The notes under the pieces were generated by a model. The model was not told where the DNA came from. It did no database searches and saw only the letters and a program-made list of their open reading frames with translations. DNA of 64,000 bases. Source: Streptomyces tagetis. GTDB lineage: Bacteria > Actinomycetota > Actinomycetes > Streptomycetales > Streptomycetaceae. The stretch is from the NCBI RefSeq assembly GCF_018069565.1, contig NZ_JAGPNL010000001.1, positions 868,001 to 932,000 of the forward strand, written 5' to 3'. Below, piece after piece: positions 51,733 to 60,349 of the stretch; position 1 is the first letter of the stretch, and every line of letters starts with the position of its first letter. A program made the translations under genes and the position numbers.

Positions 51733-54243
51733 GTGCACGGGAACGACCGCACCACCCCCACAGCCACCGAGTTCCGCAGACGGCGCCTGTCCTTCCGGCA
51801 GTCCGTCGCCCTGTTCAGCGGCGCCCTGCTCGCGGGCACCTCGCTCACCCTGGCCGCCCCGCAGGCGGGCGCCGCCGCCGACCCGGGGAAGGCCGCCGCG
51901 CCCGCCCCGGCCGCCGAGGACTTCCAGCAGATCACCCTCGCCAAGGGCGAGGCGGAGGTCGGCGAGCCCATGTCGCTCGCCGTGCTGCCGGACCGCTCCG
52001 TCCTGCACACCTCCCGCGACGGCACCCTCCGCGTCACCGACGCCTCCGGCACCACCACCATCGCCGGCAAGCTCGCCGTCTACACCCACGACGAGGAGGG
52101 CCTCCAGGGCGTCGGTGTCGACCCCGGCTTCGAGCAGAACCGGTTCGTCTACCTCTACTACGCGCCCCCGCTGAACACCCCCGACGGCGACGCCCCCGAG
52201 AACGGCACCGCCGCCGACTTCGCCCCCTTCGACGGCGTCAACCGGCTCTCCCGGTTCGTGCTGAACGAGGACGGCAAGCTGGACGCGTCCAGCGAGAAGA
52301 AGATCCTCGACGTCCAGACCTCCCGCGGCACCTGCTGCCACGTCGGCGGCGACATCGACTTCGACGCCGACGGCAACCTGTACCTGTCGACCGGCGACGA
52401 CACCAACCCGTTCCAGTCCGACGGCTACACCCCGATCGACGAACGCGCCGGGCGCAACCCGGCCTTCGACGCCCAGCGCAGTTCGGGCAACACCAACGAC
52501 CTGCGCGGCAAGATCCTGCGCATCAAGGTCCAGGACGACGGCTCCTACACCGTCCCCGAGGGCAACCTCTTCCCGCCCGGCACCGACCGGACGCGGCCCG
52601 AGATCTACGCCATGGGCTTCCGCAACCCCTTCCGCTTCAGCGTCGACCAGCAGACCGGCATCCTCTACGTCGGTGACTACGGGCCCGACGCGGGCGCCGC
52701 CGACCCCGCCCGCGGCCCCTCCGGCCAGGTCGAGTTCGCCCGCGTCACCGGCCCCGGCAACTTCGGCTGGCCGTACTGCACCGGCGACAACGACGCCTAC
52801 GTCGACTTCGACTTCGCCACCAGGAAGTCCGGCGCCGCCTTCGACTGCGACGCCCCGAAGAACGACTCCCCGAACAACACCGGCCTGACCGACCTGCCCC
52901 CGGCCCAGCCCGCCTGGATACCGTACGACGGGCCGTCCGTACCCGAGTTCGGCGACGGCTCCGAGTCCCCGATGGGCGGCCCGGTCTACCGCTACGACGC
53001 CGCGCTGGACTCCCCGGTCAAGTTCCCGCAGGCGTACGACGGCGACTTCTTCGCGGGCGAGTTCGGCCGCCGCTGGATCAAGCGCATCTCCTCCGACGCC
53101 GACGGCACCGTGCGCTCCATCGGCGACATCCCCTGGAGCGGCACCCAGGTGATGGACATGGCCTTCGGCCCCGACGGCGCGCTGTACGTCCTGGACTACG
53201 GCACCGCCTGGTTCGGCGGCGACGAGTTCTCCGGCCTGTACCGCATCGAGAACGCCACCGGCGGACGGTCCCCGTCGGCACGCGCCGGCGCCGACCGCAC
53301 CTCGGGCCAGGCCCCGCTGAAGGTGGCCTTCTCCGCCGACGGCACCTCGGACCCGGACGGTGACGCCCTCACGTACCACTGGGACTTCGGCGACGGCGCC
53401 ACCTCCACCCGCGCCAACCCGAGCCACACCTACCGCGTCAACGGCACCTACACGGCGACCCTGACCGCCGAGGACCCCACCGGCCGCACCGGCAGCGCCA
53501 GTGTCCGCGTGGTGGTCGGCAACACGGCGCCCAGCGTCACCCTCGAACTGCCCCGGGACGGACAGCTCTTCAGCTTCGGTGACGCCGTGCCGTTCAAGGT
53601 GAAGGTCACCGACCGCGAGGACGGCAAGAAGATCGACTGCTCCCGCGTCAAGGTCACCTTCGTCCTCGGCCACGACACCCACGGCCACCCGCTCACCTCC
53701 GCCAACGGCTGCTCCGGCACCATCCAGACCAGCGCCGACGGAGGACACGACGAGAACGCCAACATCTTCGGGGTCTTCGACGCCGAGTACACCGACAACG
53801 GGGGCGGCGGCCAGGCCGCGCTGACCACCCACGACCAGAACGTCACCCAGCCCCGGAAGCGGCAGGCCGAGCACTTCGGCGACTCCTCCGGCATCTCGGT
53901 GATCGCCAAGGAGGCCGCCCACGGCGCCAAGACCGTCGGCGAGATCCACGACGGCGACTGGATCTCCTTCACCCCCTACATCCTGGAGAACGCCGAGAAG
54001 ATCACGGCACGCGTCTCCTCCGGCGGCTCCGGCGGCACCCTGGAGGTCCGCGCCGGCTCGGCCAAGGGCAAGCTGCTCGGCAAGGCCACCGTGCCGGTGA
54101 CCGGCGGCTGGGAGACCTTCCAGGACGTCAGCGCCAAGCTGTCCCACGCCCCGAAGGGCACCACCACCCTCTTCCTGGTCTTCAAGGGGAGCGGCGGCGG
54201 AGCACTCTTCGACGTGGACGACTTCACTTTCACGACGCGCTGA
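51733..54243 (+). CDS. Secreted PQQ-type sugar dehydrogenase with PKD and CBM6-like domains
   Basis: An 836-residue exported protein. Signal peptide about 1-48 (basic RRRRLS start, cut near AGAAAD). A six-bladed GDH/hedgehog-type beta-propeller occupies about 65-510, with GVGVDPGFEQNRFVYLYYAP, GDIDFDADGNLYLSTGDDTN, IYAMGFRNPFRFSVDQQTGI and MAFGPDGALYVLDYG. A PKD domain is at about 515-600 (LTYHWDFGDGATSTRANPSH) and a CBM6-like module at about 705-835 (QAEHFGDSSG, WETFQDVSAKL, FDVDDFTF). It probably oxidises sugars outside the cell on a polysaccharide surface. GTG 51733 has GGAGG five bases upstream. Confidence 0.92.
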   Translation: MHGNDRTTPTATEFRRRRLSFRQSVALFSGALLAGTSLTLAAPQAGAAADPGKAAAPAPAAEDFQQITLAKGEAEVGEPMSLAVLPDRSVLHTSRDGTLRVTDASGTTTIAGKLAVYTHDEEGLQGVGVDPGFEQNRFVYLYYAPPLNTPDGDAPENGTAADFAPFDGVNRLSRFVLNEDGKLDASSEKKILDVQTSRGTCCHVGGDIDFDADGNLYLSTGDDTNPFQSDGYTPIDERAGRNPAFDAQRSSGNTNDLRGKILRIKVQDDGSYTVPEGNLFPPGTDRTRPEIYAMGFRNPFRFSVDQQTGILYVGDYGPDAGAADPARGPSGQVEFARVTGPGNFGWPYCTGDNDAYVDFDFATRKSGAAFDCDAPKNDSPNNTGLTDLPPAQPAWIPYDGPSVPEFGDGSESPMGGPVYRYDAALDSPVKFPQAYDGDFFAGEFGRRWIKRISSDADGTVRSIGDIPWSGTQVMDMAFGPDGALYVLDYGTAWFGGDEFSGLYRIENATGGRSPSARAGADRTSGQAPLKVAFSADGTSDPDGDALTYHWDFGDGATSTRANPSHTYRVNGTYTATLTAEDPTGRTGSASVRVVVGNTAPSVTLELPRDGQLFSFGDAVPFKVKVTDREDGKKIDCSRVKVTFVLGHDTHGHPLTSANGCSGTIQTSADGGHDENANIFGVFDAEYTDNGGGGQAALTTHDQNVTQPRKRQAEHFGDSSGISVIAKEAAHGAKTVGEIHDGDWISFTPYILENAEKITARVSSGGSGGTLEVRAGSAKGKLLGKATVPVTGGWETFQDVSAKLSHAPKGTTTLFLVFKGSGGGALFDVDDFTFTTR

Positions 54244-54260
54244 GAGGCGGTGACGACCCG

Positions 54261-55703
54261 ATGGCACCCTTCCCACGATCCGGCGCCACGACAGAGAGAC
54301 GACCCCAGGGCCCCGCACGGCGCGGCGTCCTGAGGCCGGGCACCGCACGGCTCGCGACCACCGCCCTCGGCGCCGCCCTGGTCCTGGGCTGCGTCTCGGG
54401 GCCCGCCGCCTCCCAGGCCGGCGGGCACCCGGCGAACGGCCGGCAGGACGGCAGACACGTCCTGGTCTTCTCCAAGACCGCCGGCTTCCGCCACGACTCC
54501 ATCCCCGAGGGCATCACGGCGATCCGGGAACTCGGCGCGACCGGCGGCTTCGCCGTCGACGCCACCGAGGACGCGAACGCGTTCACCCCGGGCAACCTCC
54601 GGAAGTACGACGCCGTCGTCTTCCTCTCCACCACCGGCGACGTCCTCGGACCGGCCCAGCAGCGCGCCTTCGAACGCTACATCCGCGACGGCGGCTCCTA
54701 CGTCGGCGTCCACGCCGCCGCCGACACCGAGTACGACTGGGAGTTCTACGGCGGCCTCGCCGGCGCCTACTTCCGCTCCCACCCGGCCGTCCAGAGCGCC
54801 ACCGTCGACGTCGAGGACCGGGCCCACCCGGCCACCTCGGGCCTGGAACGCGCCTGGAACCGTACCGACGAGTGGTACGACTACCGCACCAACCCGCGCG
54901 AGCGGGCCCGTGTCCTCGCCTCGCTCGACGAGTCGTCGTACACCGGCGGCACGATGGGCGAGGACCACCCCATCGCCTGGTGCCAGGAGTACCGCGGCGG
55001 CCGGTCCTTCTACACCGGGGGCGGCCACACCAAGGAGTCCTTCGCCGAACCCGCCTTCCGGAGCCACCTGCTGGGCGGCATCCGGTGGGCGATCGGCGAC
55101 GCCCAGGCCGACTGCCGCCCCGAGAACGGCTACCGCCCGCTCTACGACGGAACCTCCCTGGAGGGCTGGCGACAGGCCGGTCCGGGCTCCTTCGAGGCGG
55201 ACGCCGACGGCACGCTCACCTCCTCGGGCGGCATGGGCCTGCTCTGGTACGCCGCCCAGGACTTCGGGGCCTACTCCCTGAAGCTGGACTGGCGCATGTC
55301 CAGTGAGTCGGGCGACGACAACTCGGGCGTCTTCGTGGGCTTCCCGCCCTCCGACGACCCCTGGTCGGCCGTCGACCGCGGCTACGAGATCCAGATCGAC
55401 GCCACGGACACCCCCGACCGCACCACCGGCTCCGTCTACGGCTTCCAGTCGGCCGACCTGGCGGCGCGCGACCGCGCCCTGAACCCGCCGGGGGAGTGGA
55501 ACACCTACGAGATCCGGGTGGAGGGCGAACGGCTCCGCATCTGGCTCAACGGCGTGCGGATCAACGATTTCACCAACACCGACCCGGCCCGGAGCCTTCG
55601 GGACGGACACATCGGCATCCAGAACCACGGTGCCGGGGACCGGGTGTCCTTCCGCGACATCCGGATCAAGGAACTGCCCGCGGCGACCGCCACGGGCCAC
55701 TGA
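54261..55703 (+). CDS. Secreted ThuA-DUF1080 (3-keto-disaccharide hydrolase-type) protein
   Basis: A 480-residue exported protein. Residues 1-50 form a signal sequence whose LVLGC (residue 44) could be a lipobox. A ThuA domain follows (about 65-285; LVFSKTAGFRHDSIPEGITA, GSYVGVHAAADTEYDWEFYG, MGEDHPIAWCQEYRGGRSFY). A DUF1080 jelly-roll fold spans about 290-475 (YRPLYDGTSLEGWRQAGPGS, WRMSSESGDDNSGVFVGF, WNTYEIRVEGERLRIWLNGV). ThuA takes part in 3-keto-disaccharide formation in rhizobia and DUF1080 members hydrolyse 3-keto-glycosides. It starts 17 bases after the PQQ gene and is the last gene before a strong terminator. Confidence 0.93.
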   Translation: MAPFPRSGATTERRPQGPARRGVLRPGTARLATTALGAALVLGCVSGPAASQAGGHPANGRQDGRHVLVFSKTAGFRHDSIPEGITAIRELGATGGFAVDATEDANAFTPGNLRKYDAVVFLSTTGDVLGPAQQRAFERYIRDGGSYVGVHAAADTEYDWEFYGGLAGAYFRSHPAVQSATVDVEDRAHPATSGLERAWNRTDEWYDYRTNPRERARVLASLDESSYTGGTMGEDHPIAWCQEYRGGRSFYTGGGHTKESFAEPAFRSHLLGGIRWAIGDAQADCRPENGYRPLYDGTSLEGWRQAGPGSFEADADGTLTSSGGMGLLWYAAQDFGAYSLKLDWRMSSESGDDNSGVFVGFPPSDDPWSAVDRGYEIQIDATDTPDRTTGSVYGFQSADLAARDRALNPPGEWNTYEIRVEGERLRIWLNGVRINDFTNTDPARSLRDGHIGIQNHGAGDRVSFRDIRIKELPAATATGH

Positions 55704-55705
55704 AC

Positions 55706-55743
55706 GACGGCGGGCGGAGGACGCCGGACCTCCGCCCGCCGTC
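55706..55743 (+). terminator. Strong terminator, perfect 15-bp stem
   Basis: GACGGCGGGCGGAGG (55706-55720) pairs exactly with 55729-55743, with an 8-base loop. It begins three bases after the ThuA-DUF1080 stop and separates the sugar locus from the ebo-type operon. Confidence 0.92.
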
Positions 55744-55810
55744 TCCCTCCCCCCACGGGGAGCGCACCGCTGGGACTACGTGTACGACGCGCTCGACAAG
55801 GAGGCTGCCC

Positions 55811-57121
55811 ATGTCCGCGTCCCCTTCTGGTTCCCGTACCGCTTCTCACCCCGCCGCCCGCACCGGTGTCTGGCTGATCGGAGCCCGCGGCTCCGTGGCC
55901 ACCACGGTGGTGGCGGGCTGCGCCGCCGTGACCGCCGGGCTCCACCCGGCCACCGGCATGGTGACCGAGACCCCCGACTTCGCCGACGCCGTGCTGCCCG
56001 CACTGGCGGACCTCGTCTTCGGCGGCCACGACACCGTGGACTGCCCCCTGCCCAAACGCGCCGAGGCCCTGGCCGCGGGCGGTGTGCTGCCGCCCGGCCT
56101 GCCCGCCGCCGTCCACGCCGAACTGGCCGCCGCCGACCGCGAGATCCGCCCCGGCGGACCCCTGCCCGGCGACCACCGCGACGACGCCGCGCTCGTCGCC
56201 GCCTTCGCCGCCGACCTGCGCGACTTCGTCCGCCGCAACGGTCTCGACCGGGCGGTCGTGGTCAACGTGGCCTCCACCGAACCGGCCGCGGCCGACGGCG
56301 CCCTGCCGCCCAGCACGCTCTACGCGCTGGCCGCCCTCGACGCCGGCTGCCCCTACGTCAACTTCACCCCGTCGGCCGGACTCCACCACCCCGTGGCGGC
56401 CCGGCGGGCGGAGCGGAGCGGCCTGCCGTACGCGGGCCGCGACGGCAAGACCGGCCAGACGCTGCTGCGTTCCGTGCTGGGCCCGATGTTCGCCCAGCGG
56501 GCCCTGGCCGTGCGCGCCTGGTCCGGCACCAACCTGCTCGGCGGCGGCGACGGCGCCGCCCTGGCCGATCCGCAGGCCGCGGCGGCGAAGAACGCCGGCA
56601 AGGAACGCGTCCTCACCGACACCCTCGGCACCGCCGTCGAAGGCACCGTCCACATCGACGACGTGCCCGCGCTCGGCGACTGGAAGACCGCCTGGGACCA
56701 CATCGCCTTCGACGGCTTCCTCGGCGCCCGCATGATCCTCCAGACCACCTGGCAGGGCTGCGACTCGGCCCTCGCCGCGCCGCTCGTCCTGGACCTGGCC
56801 CGGCTGACCGCCCGCGCCCACGAACAGGGCCGCTCCGGCCCGCTCTCCGCCCTCGGCTTCTACTTCAAGGACCCGGTGGGCGAGGGCCCCGCGGGCCTCA
56901 CCGAGCAGTACACGGAACTACGGCGCTTCGCACGGACGCTGGGCACGGGGGAGACGGGGCCTGAGCCTGAGGGGGACACCGAGGGTGGGGGCTCGGCCGG
57001 TGGGGGTGGTGGGGGCGGTGCCCTCGGCTCCGGTGACGGTGTGAGGGGTGGCCTCCTCGGCTCCGGTGAGGGCGGTGGCGCCGGGCGGGGACGGGACGGC
57101 GCGGCGGGGGAGGAGCGGTGA
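55811..57121 (+). CDS. Inositol-3-phosphate synthase-like cyclase, first gene of ebo-type operon
   Basis: A 436-residue myo-inositol-1-phosphate synthase family enzyme that cyclises a sugar phosphate with NAD. NAD-binding GVWLIGARGSVATTVVAG is at about 19-36. Catalytic-domain segments are VVNVASTEPA, CPYVNFTPSAGLHHPVA, AGRDGKTGQTLLRSVLGPMF, WSGTNLLGGGDGAALADP and DWKTAWDHIAFDGFLGARMI with TWQGCDSALAAPLVLDLARL. The last 60 residues are a Gly-rich repeat tail. AAGGAGG precedes ATG 55811. It overlaps the prenyltransferase gene. As it is operon-linked to ebo genes it is probably a specialised cyclitol synthase, not the housekeeping enzyme. Confidence 0.92.
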   Translation: MSASPSGSRTASHPAARTGVWLIGARGSVATTVVAGCAAVTAGLHPATGMVTETPDFADAVLPALADLVFGGHDTVDCPLPKRAEALAAGGVLPPGLPAAVHAELAAADREIRPGGPLPGDHRDDAALVAAFAADLRDFVRRNGLDRAVVVNVASTEPAAADGALPPSTLYALAALDAGCPYVNFTPSAGLHHPVAARRAERSGLPYAGRDGKTGQTLLRSVLGPMFAQRALAVRAWSGTNLLGGGDGAALADPQAAAAKNAGKERVLTDTLGTAVEGTVHIDDVPALGDWKTAWDHIAFDGFLGARMILQTTWQGCDSALAAPLVLDLARLTARAHEQGRSGPLSALGFYFKDPVGEGPAGLTEQYTELRRFARTLGTGETGPEPEGDTEGGGSAGGGGGGGALGSGDGVRGGLLGSGEGGGAGRGRDGAAGEER

Positions 57122-57700
57122 GCCCCCTCGCGCCTCGGGCGCGACCCGAGAACCCGGCAGGCGGGCCGCCGTTGGGGGCTGCGGGGGGCGTGGGGGCTGC
57201 GGGGGGCGTGGAGTCGGGGGCGTCTGTGAAGGGGGTGGACCCGGGGGAGTTCGCGGAGGCCGGCGAGCCGGGTGAGCCGGAGGCGGCCGTGCAGTCGGGC
57301 GAGCCGATGGAGTCGGGGGAGCCAGTGGCGGCCGTGGAGCCCAGTGGGGCTGGCGAGGCTGGTGAGCCCCGCGAGCCCCGCGAGCCCCGCGCGCAAGGGC
57401 AGTTCGTACCGCCCGCCTCGGCGGCTCCGTCCACCCCGGCTTCCCCAACTGGCCCGGCTTCCCCATCCGTCCCGGCTTCCCCATCCGTCCCGGCTGCCCC
57501 ATCCACCTCTGCTGTTCCGTCCGGCCCGGCTGCTCCGTCCGCGCCGGATGTTCCGGGGGGCGGTACCCCGGGCGTCGGCGCCCCGGCCGTCGGTTTCCCG
57601 AGCGTCGGCACCCCGGCCGTCGGCACGACTGGCGTCGGCACCCCCAGTGCCCGAGCCCCCGGCGTGGACCCCGCCGGGGCTGCCGGCCCGCGACCCGCGA
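56960..57700. repeat. Low-complexity repeat expansion across the cyclase-prenyltransferase junction
   Basis: Dense short tandem repeats span the 3' end of the cyclase gene and the 5' third of the prenyltransferase gene. Examples are two perfect 18-bp units (57174-57191, 57192-57209; GGGGGCTGCGGGGGGCGT), three GAGCCCCGC 9-mers near 57363-57389, 18-bp units of CCATCCGTCCCGGCTTCC type near 57460-57510, and GTCGGCACCCCGGCC-type units near 57570-57650. All have periods divisible by three. Confidence 0.88.
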
Positions 57701-58635
57701 CCGGGCGGGCCCGACTCGTCGCCTGGGCCGAACTCCTGCGTCTCCCGGCGCTGTTCACCGTCCCCGGCGACGTCCTCGCCGGGACCGCGGCCGGCGGCGC
57801 CCCCGTCGGCCCCCGCACCCTGCTCGCCATCGGCTCCTCCGTCTGCCTCTACGAGGCGGGCATGGCCCTCAACGACTGGGCCGACCACGCGGAGGACGCC
57901 GCCGAACGCCCGCACCGTCCGCTGCCCTCCGGCCGGGTCCGCCCGGCCGCCGCCCTCACCGCGGCCTGCGGACTCACGGCAGCCGGCCTCGCCCTCGCGG
58001 CCCGCGCCGGACGGCCCGCCCTCGCCGTCGCGGCCCCGCTCGCGGCAACCGTCTGGGCGTACGACCTCGGGCTGAAGCGGACCCCCGCCGGCCCCCCGGC
58101 CATGGCCCTCGCCCGCGGCCTCGACCTGCTCCTCGGCGCCGCCGCGACCGGCGGCCGGGTCCGTACGGCGATGCCGTCCGCGGCCCTGCTGGGCAGCCAC
58201 ACCCTCGCGGTGACCGCCGTCTCCCGCGAGGAGACCCGGGGCGGCTCCTCCCGCGCCCCGCTGGCCGCCCTCGCCACCACCGGCCTCCTCACCGCCCTGC
58301 TGACCCGGCGCCGACCCACCCGACTCCCGGCAGGCCGAGGGGTAGCAGCCACCCCCGGCCTGCCGGGCTCCACCCGGCCCCGGCTCCCCGCCCCCGAGGT
58401 GCTCACCACCGCCCTCGGCGTCGGCTACGCCCTCACCGCCGGACGCCCCTACCTCCACGCCGCCCTCAACCCCTCACCCCCGCTCACCCAACGCGCCGTC
58501 GGCGGCGGCATCCGCGCCACCATCCCCCTCCAGGCCCTGCTCGCCGCCCGCGCCGGCGGTCCGGCCCGCGCCCTGCTCATCGCCGCCCTCGCCCCGCTCG
58601 GCCGCTCCACCGCGAAGAAGGTGAGCATCACATGA
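57118..58635 (+). CDS. UbiA-type prenyltransferase (SCO3242/EboC-like) with repeat-expanded N-terminus
   Basis: A 505-residue protein. Residues 1-195 are low-complexity Pro/Gly/Ala/Glu repeats. The enzyme proper starts near WAELLRLPALFTVPGDVLAG (about 202). It has the first Asp-rich motif NDWADHAEDAAERPHRPLPS and YDLGLKRTP in place of the second, plus several hydrophobic spans. UbiA enzymes move a polyprenyl group onto an acceptor at the membrane; in the ebo context the acceptor could be the cyclitol made upstream. GTG 57118 overlaps the cyclase stop, but an internal start near 57700 would give a family-normal protein of about 300 residues. Confidence 0.88.
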   Translation: MSPLAPRARPENPAGGPPLGAAGGVGAAGGVESGASVKGVDPGEFAEAGEPGEPEAAVQSGEPMESGEPVAAVEPSGAGEAGEPREPREPRAQGQFVPPASAAPSTPASPTGPASPSVPASPSVPAAPSTSAVPSGPAAPSAPDVPGGGTPGVGAPAVGFPSVGTPAVGTTGVGTPSARAPGVDPAGAAGPRPATGRARLVAWAELLRLPALFTVPGDVLAGTAAGGAPVGPRTLLAIGSSVCLYEAGMALNDWADHAEDAAERPHRPLPSGRVRPAAALTAACGLTAAGLALAARAGRPALAVAAPLAATVWAYDLGLKRTPAGPPAMALARGLDLLLGAAATGGRVRTAMPSAALLGSHTLAVTAVSREETRGGSSRAPLAALATTGLLTALLTRRRPTRLPAGRGVAATPGLPGSTRPRLPAPEVLTTALGVGYALTAGRPYLHAALNPSPPLTQRAVGGGIRATIPLQALLAARAGGPARALLIAALAPLGRSTAKKVSIT

Positions 58636-59558
58636 GCCCCGGCCCCGGCACCCCGCCGCGCACCCCCCTCCGCTTCGGCTACGGCACCAACGGCCTCACC
58701 GACCTCCGGCTCGACGACGCCCTCGCCCTCCTCGCCGACCTCGGCTACGACGGCGTCGGCCTCACCCTCGACCACATGCACCTCGACCCGCTCGCCGCCG
58801 ACCTGCCCGCCCGCACCCGCCGCGTCGCCCGCAGGCTCGACACGCTCGGGCTCGGCGTCACCGTGGAGACCGGCGCCCGCTACGTCCTCGACCCGCGCCG
58901 CAAACACGGCCCCTCCCTCCTCGACCCCGACCCGGACGACCGCGTCCGCCGCACCGGCCTCCTGGTGCGCGCCGTCGAGGTCGCCGCCGAACTCGGCGCA
59001 CACGCCGTGCACTGCTTCAGCGGCACCACCCCGCCCGGCACGGACACCGACACCGCCTGGAAACGGCTGGCCGACTCCCTCGACCCCGTCCTGGACGCCG
59101 CCGCCCGCGCCGGTGTCCCGCTGGCCGTCGAACCCGAACCGGGCCACCTCCTCGCCACCCTCGCCGGCTTCCACCGGCTGCGCGGCATCCTCGGCGACCC
59201 CGCGCCGCTCGGCCTCACCCTCGACATCGGCCACTGCCAGTGCCTCGAACCGCTCCCGCCCGCCGACTGCGTACGCGCCGCCGGCCCCTGGCTGCGGCAC
59301 GTACAGATCGAGGACATGCGCCGCGGCGTCCACGAACACCTCCCCTTCGGAGAGGGCGAGATCGACTTCCCGCCCGTCCTGGAAGCCCTCGCCGCCACCG
59401 GCTACCAGGGCCTGACCGTCGTCGAACTGCCCCGCCACTCCCACGCCGGGCCCCACCACGCCGCGACCTCCCTCCCCTTCCTGCGCGCGGCGGCCGGCGA
59501 CCCCGCGGACCACCCCGGCGATCCCTTGGCCACCCCCCGAAGGGAGCCACAGCCATGA
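58632..59558 (+). CDS. Sugar phosphate isomerase/epimerase-like TIM barrel of the ebo operon
   Basis: A 308-residue AP-endonuclease-2-like TIM barrel. Segments are FGYGTNGLTDLRLDDALALL, ADLGYDGVGLTLDHMHLDPL, VPLAVEPEPGHLLATLAGFH (metal Glu), LGLTLDIGHCQCLEPLPPAD (Asp-His) and LRHVQIEDMRRGVHEHLPFG then GEIDFPPVLEALAATGYQG. The full metal-binding set seems intact. Overlaps both neighbours by ATGA. Likely epimerises or isomerises a cyclitol or sugar intermediate of the pathway. Confidence 0.92.
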   Translation: MSPGPGTPPRTPLRFGYGTNGLTDLRLDDALALLADLGYDGVGLTLDHMHLDPLAADLPARTRRVARRLDTLGLGVTVETGARYVLDPRRKHGPSLLDPDPDDRVRRTGLLVRAVEVAAELGAHAVHCFSGTTPPGTDTDTAWKRLADSLDPVLDAAARAGVPLAVEPEPGHLLATLAGFHRLRGILGDPAPLGLTLDIGHCQCLEPLPPADCVRAAGPWLRHVQIEDMRRGVHEHLPFGEGEIDFPPVLEALAATGYQGLTVVELPRHSHAGPHHAATSLPFLRAAAGDPADHPGDPLATPRREPQP

Positions 59559-60349
59559 CCCACCCCGACGCCACCCCCACCACCCCGGACGCCGCCCCCA
59601 CCACCCCGGACGCCGCCCCGACCACCCCCGCTCCGGACGGCACCCCCACGGACGGCGTCACCCCCGCCCCACGCGACCCGCTGGGCACCGGCACCACCCC
59701 CGCCCACCTCCCGCCGGACGCCCTGCGCACCGCCCTCGCCGAACGCCTCACCCCCGCCGCCCGCACCTGGCTCGACCACGCCCTGGACGAGGCCGCCACC
59801 CACCCCGGCACCCACGGCCCCATCGCCGTATGGGAACTGCGCCTCGCCGAGGCCGGCCGCCGCTGCGGCCCCGACCACGCCGACGCCGCCCGCGTCCTCA
59901 TCCTGCACGCGGCCCGCGCCGACGCCGACGCCCTCACCCGGGCATATCAGCAGGGCACCGCCGACGAACGCCGCGCCGTCCTGCACGCCCTGCCCCACCT
60001 CGTGCCCGGCCCCGGCGCCCTCCCCCTGGTCGAGGACGCCCTGCGCACCAACGACACCCGCCTCGTCGCCGCCGCCGTCGGCCCCTACGCCGCCCGGCAC
60101 CTCGATGCCCACTCCTGGCGCCACGCCCTCCTCAAGTGCCTTTTCACCGGCGTCCCCGTGGACCACGCCGCCGACCTCGCGCGGCGGGCCCGTGCCGACA
60201 CCGAACTCGCCCGGATGCTCACCGACTACGCCGCCGAACGCACCGCCGCCGGCCGCACCGTCCCCGAAGACCTGCACCGTGTCCTGGCCCTGACCGAGTC
60301 CGGGACCGCCGCGTCCGGCCCGGCCGCCCCCCACGCCGAGGAGTCCTGA
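59555..60349 (+). CDS. eboA: EboA domain-containing protein
   Basis: A 264-residue mostly helical protein. Residues 1-40 are TPDAAPTTP-type repeats (21-bp DNA period). The EboA core follows: LRTALAERLTPAARTWLDHA, AVWELRLAEAGRRCGPDHAD then AARVLILHAA, TDERRAVLHALPHLV-type ADERRAVLHALPHLVPGPGA, LPLVEDALRTNDTRLVAAAV and HLDAHSWRHALLKCLFTGVP. EboA proteins resemble HEAT-like helical scaffolds and have no known catalysis; their role may be to hold the pathway complex. Overlaps previous and next genes (ATGA, TGATG). Confidence 0.9.
   Translation: MTHPDATPTTPDAAPTTPDAAPTTPAPDGTPTDGVTPAPRDPLGTGTTPAHLPPDALRTALAERLTPAARTWLDHALDEAATHPGTHGPIAVWELRLAEAGRRCGPDHADAARVLILHAARADADALTRAYQQGTADERRAVLHALPHLVPGPGALPLVEDALRTNDTRLVAAAVGPYAARHLDAHSWRHALLKCLFTGVPVDHAADLARRARADTELARMLTDYAAERTAAGRTVPEDLHRVLALTESGTAASGPAAPHAEES

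Noticed and set aside
55630..56964. A plus-strand frame containing HRWDYVYDALDKEAAHVRVP just upstream of the cyclase
   Set aside because: The protein-like stretch lies in the short gap before the RBS of the cyclase and continues as shadow sequence; no domain is recognised and the cyclase frame is clearly the coding one.
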